Of a stretch of DNA of 64,000 bases, positions 17,773-26,870 are shown one piece after another. Source of the DNA: an uncultured Porphyromonadaceae bacterium (lineage in GTDB: Bacteria > Bacteroidota > Bacteroidia > Bacteroidales > Muribaculaceae); assembly GCA_902461565.1 (NCBI GenBank), contig CABPYL010000010.1, positions 19,220 to 83,219 of the forward strand, written 5' to 3'. The position numbers were made by a program, and so were the translations under genes. The notes under the pieces are model-generated. The model saw only the letters and a list, made by a program, of their open reading frames with translations. It was not told the origin of the DNA and did not search any database. Numbering within the stretch: position 1 is the first letter of the stretch; every line of letters begins with the position of its first letter.

Positions 17773-18576
17773 ATGACAAAAATCACAGTCAAAGATACGG
17801 AAGTCAACGTTGTAAAAGTCAACGGAGAAGACTATATCTGTCTTACTGACATGATGCGTGCCAAGGATGGAGATTTCTTCATTACCGATTGGCTGCGCAA
17901 CCGTAACACATTGGAGTTTATCGGTATTTGGGAGAAAGTGTATAATCCAAATTTTAATTATGGCGAATTCGCCACAATTAGAAATCAGGCAGGCCTTAAC
18001 AGTTTCAAAATAAGCGTAAAGGAATTTGTTTCGAGAACCAATGCCATCTCTTTGCAAGCAAAAGCGGGACGATATGGCGGCACATATGCCCATAAAGACA
18101 TTGCGTTTGAGTTCGCAATGTGGATAAGTCCGGAATTTAAGGTTTATATCGTCAAAGAGTTCCAGCGGCTAAAAGAAGAAGAACAGCGTCTTATAGGCTG
18201 GTCTGCCAAACGCGAGCTGTCAAAAATAAATTATCGAATCCACACAGATGCCATCAAGTACAATCTTATTCCTGCAGAGATTACCACGGCTCAGGCGAGC
18301 ATCATCTATGCGAACGAGGCGGACGTGCTGAATGTGGCGATGTTCGGCATGACGGCAAAACAATGGCGCGACGATAATCCCGACCTTAAAGGAAACATCC
18401 GTGATTACGCCTCCGTCAACGAGCTTATATGCCTTTCCAATATGGAAAACCTCAATGCGGTGTTCATTGAGCAGGGAATGCCACAATCAGAACGATTGGT
18501 AAAACTGAATCAGATTGCCATCCATCAGATGAGTGTTCTCGAAAGTGAAAAAAACGGCAGAAAATTGCTGAAATGA
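17773..18576 (+). CDS. KilA-N domain protein
   Basis: A 267-residue protein with a KilA-N DNA-binding domain at about 15-115 (EDYICLTDMMRAKDGDFFITDWLRNRNTLEFIGIWE, then GRYGGTYAHKDIAFEFAMWISPEFKVYIVKEFQRL). A C-terminal half with MTAKQWRDDNPDLKGNIRDYAS is conserved in stand-alone Bacteroidales KilA-N proteins. KilA-N domains are found in phage and nuclear virus proteins and bind DNA. The stand-alone bacterial version has no established role. The start at 17773 is chosen because the longer frame begins upstream of the promoter. The AT content is higher than in flanking housekeeping genes and the downstream region looks eroded, which fits acquisition by transfer. Confidence 0.88.
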   Translation: MTKITVKDTEVNVVKVNGEDYICLTDMMRAKDGDFFITDWLRNRNTLEFIGIWEKVYNPNFNYGEFATIRNQAGLNSFKISVKEFVSRTNAISLQAKAGRYGGTYAHKDIAFEFAMWISPEFKVYIVKEFQRLKEEEQRLIGWSAKRELSKINYRIHTDAIKYNLIPAEITTAQASIIYANEADVLNVAMFGMTAKQWRDDNPDLKGNIRDYASVNELICLSNMENLNAVFIEQGMPQSERLVKLNQIAIHQMSVLESEKNGRKLLK

Positions 18577-18947
18577 TTTCATACCTGTCTGTATTGATGC
18601 TACAATTGATGATTTACAGGATTTTTCAATGGTCAATTAGGTCGTATATGGCATTATCTGTCAGAGATTACTTATTTGGATACAGAAGGCAAATGAAAAA
18701 TATGGAGAAAGTGGAGTTATGCCCTTAAATGTAGTAAAGTAATCGGAAAAGATGGGAAAATTCTATACATTCATTCTGGTTCCATTAAAGATTAAGAGGG
18801 ATTATTTACATTATATCAAGTAACAAAATCTGGACTTTAGAAGTAGTACCGCCTATTACAGACGGCTTCATGACACAGATTGACACAGATTGGCCCTCCA
18901 GTAAGGGAAATATTGGCGAATGGTGCGGTGGATTTGAAAAAAATGCC
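18577..18947. other. AT-rich intergenic stretch, possible eroded coding remnant
   Basis: No intact gene is seen in these roughly 370 bases. One plus-strand frame shows protein-like fragments such as SKVIGKDGKILYIHSGSIKD, separated by stop codons, which suggests decay of a former gene that followed the KilA-N protein. A 10-base tandem repeat (GACACAGATT twice) lies near 18874-18893. I could not assign the remnant to a family. Confidence 0.35.
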
Positions 18948-18955
18948 TACCTTTG
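18948..18955 (+). promoter_or_regulatory. -7 element of the pyrH-frr promoter
   Basis: TACCTTTG matches the consensus fully and lies 15 bases above the pyrH ATG. TTGG at 18923-18926 may serve as the -33 at a 21-bp spacing. Confidence 0.65.
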
Positions 18956-18970
18956 CCAAAATTAACAGCT

Positions 18971-19681
18971 ATGGAAACTGCATATCGTAAAATACTCCTG
19001 AAACTCAGCGGCGAATCGCTGATGGGACATCAGGGCTACGGCATCGACCCTGAACGTTTAGGCTCCTACGCGCGCCAGATTGCCGAACTCGCCGACGCAG
19101 GCGTGCAGGTGGCAATCGTTATCGGCGGCGGCAACATTTTCCGCGGCCTCTCGGGCGCAGCCAAAGGCTTCGACCGCGTTAAGGGCGACCAGATGGGCAT
19201 GCTTGCCACAGTAATCAACTCGCTGGCTCTGAGTTCGGCTCTCGAAAGCGTCGGAAAAACGGCCAAGGTACTCACGGCCATAGGCATGTACCCTATCGGC
19301 GAACCGTACAGCACGGCGAAAGCATTGGAGATGCTTGCCGAAGGCAAAATCGTTATCATCGCCGGCGGCACAGGCAACCCCTACTTCACCACCGACACAG
19401 CCTCGGCGCTGCGTGCCGTAGAGCTTAAGACTGAGGTTATGCTAAAAGGCACCCGCGTGGACGGCATTTACACCGCCGACCCGGAAAAGGACCCGACGGC
19501 GACGAAATTCGACAAGATTACATACGACGAAATCTATAATCGCGGTCTTCGCATAATGGACCTTACCGCAACGACCCTGTGCCGCGACAACGGCATGAAG
19601 ATTGTAGTTTTCGATATGGACACACCGGGCAATCTGGCAAAGGTTATCGCCGGCGAGCCTATCGGCACATTAGTGTACTGA
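18971..19681 (+). CDS. pyrH: UMP kinase
   Basis: A 236-residue amino-acid-kinase-fold enzyme that phosphorylates UMP to UDP with ATP, as a hexamer regulated by GTP and UTP. Family features are KILLKLSGESLMG at the start, VIGGGNIFRG, DRVKGDQMGMLATVINSLAL, the GGTGNPYFTTDTASALRA loop and GTRVDGIYTADPEKDPTATKF. I start at ATG 18971, because the six upstream codons begin with a TTG inside the -7 box. It pairs with frr 30 bases downstream, a common bacterial arrangement. Confidence 0.97.
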   Translation: METAYRKILLKLSGESLMGHQGYGIDPERLGSYARQIAELADAGVQVAIVIGGGNIFRGLSGAAKGFDRVKGDQMGMLATVINSLALSSALESVGKTAKVLTAIGMYPIGEPYSTAKALEMLAEGKIVIIAGGTGNPYFTTDTASALRAVELKTEVMLKGTRVDGIYTADPEKDPTATKFDKITYDEIYNRGLRIMDLTATTLCRDNGMKIVVFDMDTPGNLAKVIAGEPIGTLVY

Positions 19682-19711
19682 TTCTGAAATACTCTTAAAC
19701 ATCTCATACCC

Positions 19712-20272
19712 ATGACCGAACCCAAAACCTACATCGAGCCTGCCGAGGAAAAAATGGAAATGGCCGTTGCCTATCTCGAGGAAACACTCCAGCGCATCCG
19801 CGCCGGCAAGGCAAACCCCAAGATTCTTGATGCCGTGCGCGTAGAATACTACGGTTCGCTGGCGCCTCTGTCCAACGTAGCCAACATCAGCGTTCCCGAC
19901 GCCCGCACGATAATGATTACTCCGTGGGAGAAATCGATGTTCAAACCCATCGAGAAGGCGATTCTCAACTCCGAGGTAGGCATCACTCCCGAAAACAACG
20001 GCGAAGTTATCCGCCTGGCAATTCCGCCGCTCACCGAGGAACGCCGCAAAGCACTTGTAAAACAGTGCAAGGCCGAAGCCGAAAACGCGAAGGTATCGGT
20101 ACGCAACGCACGCCGCGACGCTATCGACGGTCTCAAGAAAGCCATCAAGCAGGGCATGCCCGAGGATACCGAAAAAGATGCCGAAGCGAAGGTGCAGAAG
20201 GTACACGACAAGTTCCTCAAGAAAATCGACGATCTTTTCACCGCCAAGGAAAAAGAAATCCTTACGGTATAA
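19712..20272 (+). CDS. frr: ribosome recycling factor
   Basis: A 186-residue protein of typical RRF size. The three-helix bundle and small beta domain are evident from RIRAGKANPKILDAVRVEYYGSLAPLSNVANISVPDARTIMITPWE, then the PLTEERRKALVKQCKAEAENAKVSVRNARRDA helix. With EF-G it splits post-termination ribosomes. It is co-transcribed with pyrH. A weak hairpin with GGAGAC/GTCTCC arms (20326-20351) after the gene may end the transcript. Confidence 0.97.
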   Translation: MTEPKTYIEPAEEKMEMAVAYLEETLQRIRAGKANPKILDAVRVEYYGSLAPLSNVANISVPDARTIMITPWEKSMFKPIEKAILNSEVGITPENNGEVIRLAIPPLTEERRKALVKQCKAEAENAKVSVRNARRDAIDGLKKAIKQGMPEDTEKDAEAKVQKVHDKFLKKIDDLFTAKEKEILTV

Positions 20273-20393
20273 TTTTCCGAAACGCCTCACATTTTTATAG
20301 TGAAATACCGCGAGGCGGCAACGACGGAGACTCCACAATAACGGTGTCTCCAGTTTTGCGCTGACCTCACTTCTTTATAATTTACAACCGATC

Positions 20394-22238
20394 ATGTTGG
20401 AAAACACAAACATCAAGACACTCGACAAGGTTGTTGTCCGCTTCTCCGGCGACTCCGGCGACGGCATGCAGCTTGCCGGCAACATCTTTACCAATGTTTC
20501 CGCCGGCCTTGGCAACCAAGTGTCCACATTTCCTGACTATCCTGCCGAAATCCGCGCCCCGCAGGGTTCACTTGGCGGCGTATCGGGATTCCAGGTGAGC
20601 GTCGGCACAGGTGTACATACCCCCGGCGACGCCTGCGACGTTCTCATTGCTATGAACGCTGCCGCTCTGAAGCAGAATATCAAATTCCTCAAGCCTGGCG
20701 GCGTTGTAATTGTCGACATCGACTCGTTTCAGGAATCCGACCTCAAGAAAGCTCTCTACAAGACCGACCGCCCCTTTGAGGAACTCGGCATAAAGGACCA
20801 GATTGTGGAGGTGCCTGTTACTGCACTGACGAAAGCAGCCTTGGCCGACAGCGGCCTGGATAACAAGAGCATGCTGAAATGCCGTAATATCTTTGCCCTT
20901 GGTCTGGTATGCTGGCTGTTCGACCGTCCCACAGAGGCCGCGCTGAAACACCTGCACAGCAAATTTGCAAAGAAACCCGCCGTATACGAAGCCAACGCGA
21001 AAGTGCTTATGGCCGGCTACGACTACGGCCACAACATACATGCCTCGGTAAGCACTTACCGCATAGAAACCAACGAACCCAAACCGGGCATCTATACCGA
21101 TATCAACGGCAATACCGCCACGGCATGGGGCCTTATAATGGCTTCCGAGAAGTGCGGGCGTCCGCTCTACCTCGGCTCCTACCCCATCACCCCGGCAACC
21201 GACATTCTGCACGAGCTTGCCAAACGCAAGGATCTGGGTGTGAAGGCGTGCCAGATGGAGGACGAGATTGCGGGCGTATGCTCGGCAATCGGCGCATCGT
21301 TTGCAGGCAGCCTGGCGGTTACATCGACTTCGGGCCCCGGTCTGGCGCTCAAGAGCGAAGGCATAGGTCTCGCAGTGATGGCGGAACTACCTTTGGTGAT
21401 TATTGACGTGCAACGCGGCGGTCCATCCACAGGTCTGCCCACAAAAACCGAACAGACCGACCTTATGCAGGCACTCTACGGCCGCAACGGCGAATCGCCA
21501 GTGGCTGTGGTTGCTCCAGCGACACCCACCGACTGCTTCCACATGGCTTTCGAAGCCTGCCGCATAGCTGTGGAACACATGACTCCCGTAATCCTGCTGA
21601 GCGACGCCTTCATCGGCAACGGCGCATCGGCATGGCGCATACCCGACGATGACGAGTACCCCGAAATAAAGACTCCGGACATTCCGGCAGATGTACTCGA
21701 AGCCGGATGGAAACCATACATGCGCCGCGAGAACCTGAGCCGCTACTGGCCTGTAGGCGGTACCGAGGGTGCCACTCACCGTCTTGGCGGTCTGGAGAAG
21801 GACGCAGTTACCGGCAGCATTTCCAACGACCCGGCCAACCACGAGAAGATGGTTATGCTACGCCGCGAGAAGGTTGCACGCATCGCCGACAACATTCCTC
21901 AGCTCGAAGTTATGGGCGACAAAGATGCCGATACCCTGCTGATTGGCTGGGGCGGCACTTACGGCCATCTGCGCAGCGCCGCCGAAGAGCTCAATGCCGC
22001 CGGCCACAAAGTTGCGCTGGCACATTTCCGCTACATCAACCCGCTGCCGGCCAACACAGCCGAAGTGCTCAGCCACTACAAGCGCTTTATTGTGGCCGAG
22101 CTGAATACCGGCATGTTCGCCGACTATCTGCAGGCCAAATTCCCCGGCAAAAACTTCCTGCGCATAAACAAAATCCAGGGCCAGCCCTTCCAGGTGAGCG
22201 AAGTGGTGGAACGTGCAACAAAACTGATGGAGGACTAA
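20394..22238 (+). CDS. korA: 2-oxoacid:ferredoxin oxidoreductase, fused gamma-alpha subunit
   Basis: A 614-residue protein with an N-terminal gamma domain (about 10-195, VVRFSGDSGDGMQLAG...) fused to the alpha subunit (about 235-614, with YPITPATDILHELAKR and TSTSGPGLALKSEGIGLAVMAELP). This fused form is typical of KorA-type 2-oxoglutarate:ferredoxin oxidoreductases. With KorB it oxidises 2-oxoglutarate to succinyl-CoA and reduced ferredoxin, or runs in reverse, in anaerobic metabolism. korB begins 4 bases after its stop. Strict 2-oxoglutarate specificity is inferred from the family, not proven here. Confidence 0.95.
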   Translation: MLENTNIKTLDKVVVRFSGDSGDGMQLAGNIFTNVSAGLGNQVSTFPDYPAEIRAPQGSLGGVSGFQVSVGTGVHTPGDACDVLIAMNAAALKQNIKFLKPGGVVIVDIDSFQESDLKKALYKTDRPFEELGIKDQIVEVPVTALTKAALADSGLDNKSMLKCRNIFALGLVCWLFDRPTEAALKHLHSKFAKKPAVYEANAKVLMAGYDYGHNIHASVSTYRIETNEPKPGIYTDINGNTATAWGLIMASEKCGRPLYLGSYPITPATDILHELAKRKDLGVKACQMEDEIAGVCSAIGASFAGSLAVTSTSGPGLALKSEGIGLAVMAELPLVIIDVQRGGPSTGLPTKTEQTDLMQALYGRNGESPVAVVAPATPTDCFHMAFEACRIAVEHMTPVILLSDAFIGNGASAWRIPDDDEYPEIKTPDIPADVLEAGWKPYMRRENLSRYWPVGGTEGATHRLGGLEKDAVTGSISNDPANHEKMVMLRREKVARIADNIPQLEVMGDKDADTLLIGWGGTYGHLRSAAEELNAAGHKVALAHFRYINPLPANTAEVLSHYKRFIVAELNTGMFADYLQAKFPGKNFLRINKIQGQPFQVSEVVERATKLMED

Positions 22239-22242
22239 TACA

Positions 22243-23259
22243 ATGGAACAGAATACATACACTTTCACCGATTTCAAAAGTGAACAGGCCGTACGCTGGT
22301 GTCCGGGTTGCGGCGACCACGCAATCCTTAACACGCTCCAGAAAGCAATGGCCTCCCTGGGCATCGCACCCCATAAAACTGCCGTGATTTCTGGTATAGG
22401 GTGCAGCTCGCGTCTGCCCTACTACATGAATACATACGGCTTCCACACCATCCACGGCCGCGCAGCCGCTATAGCCACGGGCTACAAGGTGGCCAATCCG
22501 GACATGACGGTGTGGCAGATTTCGGGCGATGGCGACGGTCTGGCCATCGGCGGCAACCATTTTATCCACGCCGTACGCCGAAACATCGACATCAATATAA
22601 TCCTGTTCAACAACAAGATTTACGGCCTCACCAAGGGCCAGTACTCGCCCACGAGCGACCGCGGCTTCGTATCCAAATCCAGCCCCTACGGCACCACCGA
22701 AGACCCATTCGTGCCCGCAGAACTCGTGTTCGGCGCACGCGGCACATTCTTCGCCCGCTCAATCGACGTTGAACTGGAGACCTCGCGTCAGGTAATGATC
22801 GCCGCAGCACGCCACAAAGGCACATCGGTATGCGAAATCCTGCAGAACTGCATGATTTTCAACAACGGCATCCACAACGCCATCACCGACAAGGCCGTGC
22901 GCGCCGACCGCACCATAACTCTGCGCCACGGTGAAAAAATGCTTTTCGGTGCCAATATGGACAAAGGCCTCGTACGCGACGGTTTCCTGCTGAAAGCCGT
23001 TACAATCGGCCAGGACGGATATACGCTGGACGATGTGCTCGTTCACGACGCCCACACCCAGTCTAACTTCCTGCACCAGCAGCTTGCCATGATGGACGGC
23101 CTGGGCGAACTGCCGCTTGCCCTCGGCGTTATCCGCGATGTGGAAGCGCCCACCTACGAAACCGGTGTGGCCATGCAGACCGAGGAGGTACGCGCCCGCA
23201 AAGGCTTCCGCAACCTCCGCGACATGATTATTGCCAACGGTACCTGGGAAGTCAAATAA
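22243..23259 (+). CDS. korB: 2-oxoacid:ferredoxin oxidoreductase beta subunit
   Basis: A 338-residue TPP-binding subunit. The N-terminus has RWCPGCGDHAILN, a Cys pair of the beta-subunit type. The TPP/Mg motif GDGDGLAIGGNHFIHAVRRNIDINIILFNNKIYGLTKGQ follows. It forms the active site with KorA and passes electrons to ferredoxin. The gene is separated from korA by 4 bases and followed by a strong bidirectional terminator, so korAB is a two-gene operon. Confidence 0.96.
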   Translation: MEQNTYTFTDFKSEQAVRWCPGCGDHAILNTLQKAMASLGIAPHKTAVISGIGCSSRLPYYMNTYGFHTIHGRAAAIATGYKVANPDMTVWQISGDGDGLAIGGNHFIHAVRRNIDINIILFNNKIYGLTKGQYSPTSDRGFVSKSSPYGTTEDPFVPAELVFGARGTFFARSIDVELETSRQVMIAAARHKGTSVCEILQNCMIFNNGIHNAITDKAVRADRTITLRHGEKMLFGANMDKGLVRDGFLLKAVTIGQDGYTLDDVLVHDAHTQSNFLHQQLAMMDGLGELPLALGVIRDVEAPTYETGVAMQTEEVRARKGFRNLRDMIIANGTWEVK

Positions 23260-23276
23260 TCCCACATATACATAAT

Positions 23277-23308
23277 AAAAAAGCTGCGATGTGGTCGCAG
23301 CTTTTTTA
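23277..23308. terminator. bidirectional intrinsic terminator after korB
   Basis: A 9-bp stem AAGCTGCGA/TCGCAGCTT (23281-23289, 23295-23303) is flanked by an A-run before and a T-run after it, so it can serve korAB and the convergent WG-repeat gene. Confidence 0.88.
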
Positions 23309-23417
23309 TGCCATGTTGTGAAATGAAGATGTTGCAGAACTGACAGAAATGGCCGGAGACCATACATCTAAATAACTGCGGGCGCTTGCCGCATGTGGGA
23401 ACGGTCAAAACTCACCA

Positions 23418-23966
23418 TCAATCCCTGCTGGATTGCACACGGGCAGATTGAGGGTTCGGTAACCTCCACGTACCGTTCCTGTCTATATAACCCCATTTGC
23501 CCTTTAGCTTCACCGGAGCCAAGCCTTCGGAAAAGCCGCCGGCATCATCATATTGTGCAGGAATTATCAATGCACCGTTCCTGTCTATATAGCCCCATTT
23601 GCCCTTTAGCTTCACTGGAGCCAGTCCTTTGGAAAAACCGGCAGCAGCATCATATTGTGCAGGAATTATCAATGTACCGTTCCTGTCTATATAGCCCCAT
23701 TTGCCCTTTAGCTTCACCGGAGCCAAGCCTTCGGAAAAGCCGCCGGCATCATCATATTGTGCAGGAATTATCAATGCACCGTTCCTGTCTATATAGCCCC
23801 ATTTGCCCTTTAGCTTCACTGGAGCCAAGCCTTCGCTAAAAGAATTTACACGGTCGCATTGCAGATTGGTTATATAGTCAAAGACTATAGGATTGCCATT
23901 CTGCGCTACGGCGAAATATGGCAAAAGCGTCAGCAGTAAAAATATTAATATCGATTTGTATCTCAT
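23418..23966 (-). CDS. secreted WG-repeat protein, apparently truncated
   Basis: A 182-residue exported protein: signal peptide (about 1-20, ending FAVAQ), then WG repeats of 34 residues with the core EGLAPVKLKGKWGYIDRNG. The array stops in the middle of a repeat and is followed by 15 unrelated residues to the stop. This looks like 3' truncation of a longer gene such as the neighbouring WG-caspase, with which it shares the signal-peptide style and repeat type. Start 23966 is chosen at MRYKSILIF, matching the paralogue start MKYKPILI; the longer frame adds a non-signal extension. WG repeats are thought to bind ligands or proteins, but no function is established. No catalytic domain remains. 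Confidence 0.75.
   Translation of the reverse strand: MRYKSILIFLLLTLLPYFAVAQNGNPIVFDYITNLQCDRVNSFSEGLAPVKLKGKWGYIDRNGALIIPAQYDDAGGFSEGLAPVKLKGKWGYIDRNGTLIIPAQYDAAAGFSKGLAPVKLKGKWGYIDRNGALIIPAQYDDAGGFSEGLAPVKLKGKWGYIDRNGTWRLPNPQSARVQSSRD
23472..23879. repeat. four 102-bp tandem coding repeats (WG units)
   Basis: ACCGTTCCTG recurs at 23472, 23574, 23676 and 23778, an exact 102-bp period. The first and third units differ at one base in 102, while the second and fourth are more diverged toward their 3' ends. This indicates a recent 204-bp duplication or gene conversion within the WG-coding array. Confidence 0.9.
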
Positions 23967-24191
23967 GACTGTACAGTGATTATATTTATAGACCCTAAAA
24001 TTACGCCAAATATGCGAAACTGGCAAATAACAGGAGAAAAAAACTTACCAAGAATAAAAAGAAGGCAGCACCTTCAGCTACCTTCGGGACTGTATATCAG
24101 ATGTATGTCTTTCCGGAGGCACATAAGCTCCCGGTTAACTAAATTTATGGCCTCCGTCCATTTTCCTGATACACAATGAACACTCCCGCAT

Positions 24192-26618
24192 TTACTCCGA
24201 TATCAGCGGAAGGGCGCGCCAGGAGGCGGCAAGGGAGGGAGATGTTGCTACGGTTGGCGTCTGGCGCTTGCGGTTCTCGATGACAGAGGTTTTCTTCACG
24301 TTGTCAACAACGTAATCGCTAAGTTCGCCAAGCGTTACCTGTCCGCGCGATTCCTTGAGTTTCTTCAGAATCCAGTAGGTGAACAGACCGTGGCCCTGCG
24401 AGGCGTAAGGGAACGCCGTTTCGTCGCCCTCGGCGGCCGACAAGACAACCATGTTGCCTGTAGGGCGGTTCTGTTTGGGTTTGATTGTTACGCCCATCGA
24501 CTGTGGCAACAGCAAGCCTTCACCGTGGTTGGCGCCACTGAAACAGGCATCTATCATCACCGTTACCGACTTGGCGCCGAGGCTACCAAGCTCGCTGTAC
24601 AGAGTTTCCAACGGATAACAGATTTTGATATTACGTGGATCGACATCGACCGGCAGAATGTATGATTCGCGGCTGTTGTCATCAGGCAGACCGTGCCCTA
24701 CATAATAGAATATCACATTGAATTCATCCTTGCCATATGCCTCGCTGATGTCGCGCAGATGGTCGACAGCGGACACCATCTGGCCATAAGTAGCATCTAT
24801 CTGCGTAGTTATATTTCTCTGGGGCAATCCGAGTGTACGGGCAAGGTACTGCGACATTATGCGGCCGTCGCTTTCGGCGTTGACAACTTTCGAAGCATGG
24901 GCATAGTTGCCGTTTGCAATAACCACAGCAAAGGTATTGTCGGCATTCGTCGTTCCTTCGGGGATATCGATGTCGACATCCGAAGTGTTGGAGACAGCGA
25001 TTCTCTTCTGTTCTGGCGTTACAGTACGCGGAGCCACGGATGCGACTTCAGGAGCCGTCTGCGTGCCGGTATCGATTGCATCGAAGTTGAGATTCAGATT
25101 ATCCACGTTCAGCGCGCCGAAATTATAGTCGATATCCACCTGCGCATAATCGGCCTTGGTATTTGAATCATAGACATACTTGTCAAACTTAACGCTCTGA
25201 AGCGCTACATCGTTACCTGAGGGCACAAACACCGCCTCTACGGACTTCTTTATATTATCCCAGTTGCTCTTGAACGCCGGAGCCTTCGACAGAGGTACCG
25301 GCAATAGAATGTCGCCATACTCGGCAGTTGATATAAGATATGTCTCGTTATCGGCATCGTAGGGACGCAGGACAAGTTCCTGCGCGGCGAAAGCATCCGA
25401 CCGCATTTTGCAATAACGTTTCAATAATGTTTCGTACTTCTTTTTATACTCGCTATGGGCTTCCTGCACTTTCTCATTATATTCACGGTTTATACGTTCG
25501 GCTATCTCCCTAACTTTGGCGGGCCGAGTTTCATCATTTACGCGTTCGCGCCATTGCTCCGTGGGTTCGAATTCGCTTTTTTTCTGCCACTCGGCTATTT
25601 CACGTTCAATCTTTAATCGCACCTCATTCTCGTCAAGAGGTTCTATACCTCTTTTTTTAAAGAATGATTCTACTGTACCAAGATTTATGTCTATATATTT
25701 AGACAAATTATAATATACTATACGTATCAAACGCCATTTTCCATCCTTTTTTACAGGGGCAATACTTTCTCTAAACAAACGACCAACGGCTTCATATTGG
25801 CACGGAATTGCCAATTGGCCACCTTTATCCACAAAGCCCCATTTACCTTTCTGTTTTATTGCCGCGAAACCATCGCTAAATCCATACCCCTCATCATATT
25901 GTGTTGGGATTATAAAAGCTCCGGTCCTATCTATATAGCCATATTTGCCATTCTTCTTTACACGAGCTACGTCATCTGTAAATACATATGCTTCATCGTA
26001 TTGCGCAGGGATCATAAAAGTACCAGTCCTATCAATATAGCCCCATTTCGCATCTTGTACAACTCGAGCCATGCCTTCGGTAAATCGACCGGCAAAATCG
26101 AATCGAGCAGGAATTAAAATTGCTCCGGTCTTATCGATATAACCCCATTTGCCATTCATCTTCACTGGCGCCAAGCTTTCGGAAAAACCGCCGGCATCAT
26201 CGTATTGTACAGGGATTATCAATTTACCGGTACTGTCTATATAGCCACATTTGCCATTCTGCATCACCGTGGCCAAGCCCTCGCTGAAAAGACCGAAATT
26301 ATCATATTGTACCGGGATTATAAATGTTCCGGTCTTATCGATATAGCCACATTTGCCATTCTGTTTCGCTGGAGCCAAGCCTTCGGAAAAGTCGCCAGAG
26401 GCATCATATTGTATAGGGATTATTAATGTGCCGCCTTTATCTATGTAACCGTATTTATTGCCACATATAACTCGAGCCAATCCGTCTTGAAAAGCGTAAA
26501 CTTGGTCGTATGGTAAGTCTGTTATTTCTTCAAAAAACATCGGTTTATCACTCTGCGCAGTGGTAGAAAATGGCAAGAGCGCCAACACGAGAAGTATTAA
26601 TATCGGTTTGTATTTCAT
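24192..26618 (-). CDS. secreted WG-repeat caspase-like (C14) protein
   Basis: An 808-residue exported protein. Domains in order: signal peptide (1-21, LLPFSTTAQ), about eight WG repeats (about 35-300), a charged helical segment (about 310-410) with the EFEPTEQWRERVN pattern seen in Bacteroidales caspase proteins, a mixed region (410-560), and a C-terminal caspase-like domain (about 565-800). The catalytic dyad is visible: His642 in FYYVGHG and Cys692 in VMIDACFSG. The nearby DACFSG, PTGNMVVLSAAEGDETAF and GHGLFTYWIL are p20 features. It is probably periplasmic or surface-located and cleaves after basic or acidic residues, with specificity not inferable. A paralogous WG remnant lies just downstream on the same strand. 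Confidence 0.88.
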   Translation of the reverse strand: MKYKPILILLVLALLPFSTTAQSDKPMFFEEITDLPYDQVYAFQDGLARVICGNKYGYIDKGGTLIIPIQYDASGDFSEGLAPAKQNGKCGYIDKTGTFIIPVQYDNFGLFSEGLATVMQNGKCGYIDSTGKLIIPVQYDDAGGFSESLAPVKMNGKWGYIDKTGAILIPARFDFAGRFTEGMARVVQDAKWGYIDRTGTFMIPAQYDEAYVFTDDVARVKKNGKYGYIDRTGAFIIPTQYDEGYGFSDGFAAIKQKGKWGFVDKGGQLAIPCQYEAVGRLFRESIAPVKKDGKWRLIRIVYYNLSKYIDINLGTVESFFKKRGIEPLDENEVRLKIEREIAEWQKKSEFEPTEQWRERVNDETRPAKVREIAERINREYNEKVQEAHSEYKKKYETLLKRYCKMRSDAFAAQELVLRPYDADNETYLISTAEYGDILLPVPLSKAPAFKSNWDNIKKSVEAVFVPSGNDVALQSVKFDKYVYDSNTKADYAQVDIDYNFGALNVDNLNLNFDAIDTGTQTAPEVASVAPRTVTPEQKRIAVSNTSDVDIDIPEGTTNADNTFAVVIANGNYAHASKVVNAESDGRIMSQYLARTLGLPQRNITTQIDATYGQMVSAVDHLRDISEAYGKDEFNVIFYYVGHGLPDDNSRESYILPVDVDPRNIKICYPLETLYSELGSLGAKSVTVMIDACFSGANHGEGLLLPQSMGVTIKPKQNRPTGNMVVLSAAEGDETAFPYASQGHGLFTYWILKKLKESRGQVTLGELSDYVVDNVKKTSVIENRKRQTPTVATSPSLAASWRALPLISE

Positions 26619-26870
26619 GAATGTACAGATGATTAGTATCCGACCGTAAAATTACGTTGAATATTTGAAACCGACAAATTACATAAACAAAAATGCTTTT
26701 CCGGAGCAAAGATTCGGGGTATGCGGGTGTGGTTAACTACCGTTAAACTCATATAGATTCAGAACCAGAAATACTTTCTTTTGTTTCTTATATATGAAAA
26801 ACGATATTGATATAGAAAACACCTCAAGGAAACACCTTGCGGAAACACATAACAATTTAATAAAACACTA

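Noticed and set aside
16680..18576. Integrative element around the KilA-N gene
   Set aside because: No integrase, transposase, direct repeats or tRNA attachment site is visible in the interval.
18874..18893. GACACAGATT tandem repeat before pyrH
   Set aside because: Only two copies of 10 bases, too little to call an iteron or regulatory array.
23393..23839. Plus-strand ORF with a repeated peptide in the WG region
   Set aside because: The repetition comes from the 102-bp coding repeats of the minus-strand WG gene; the plus frame has no signal peptide or fold.
23472..23879. CRISPR-like regular repeats
   Set aside because: The period is 102 bp with no spacers, and the whole unit codes for WG repeats. 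No cas gene is present.
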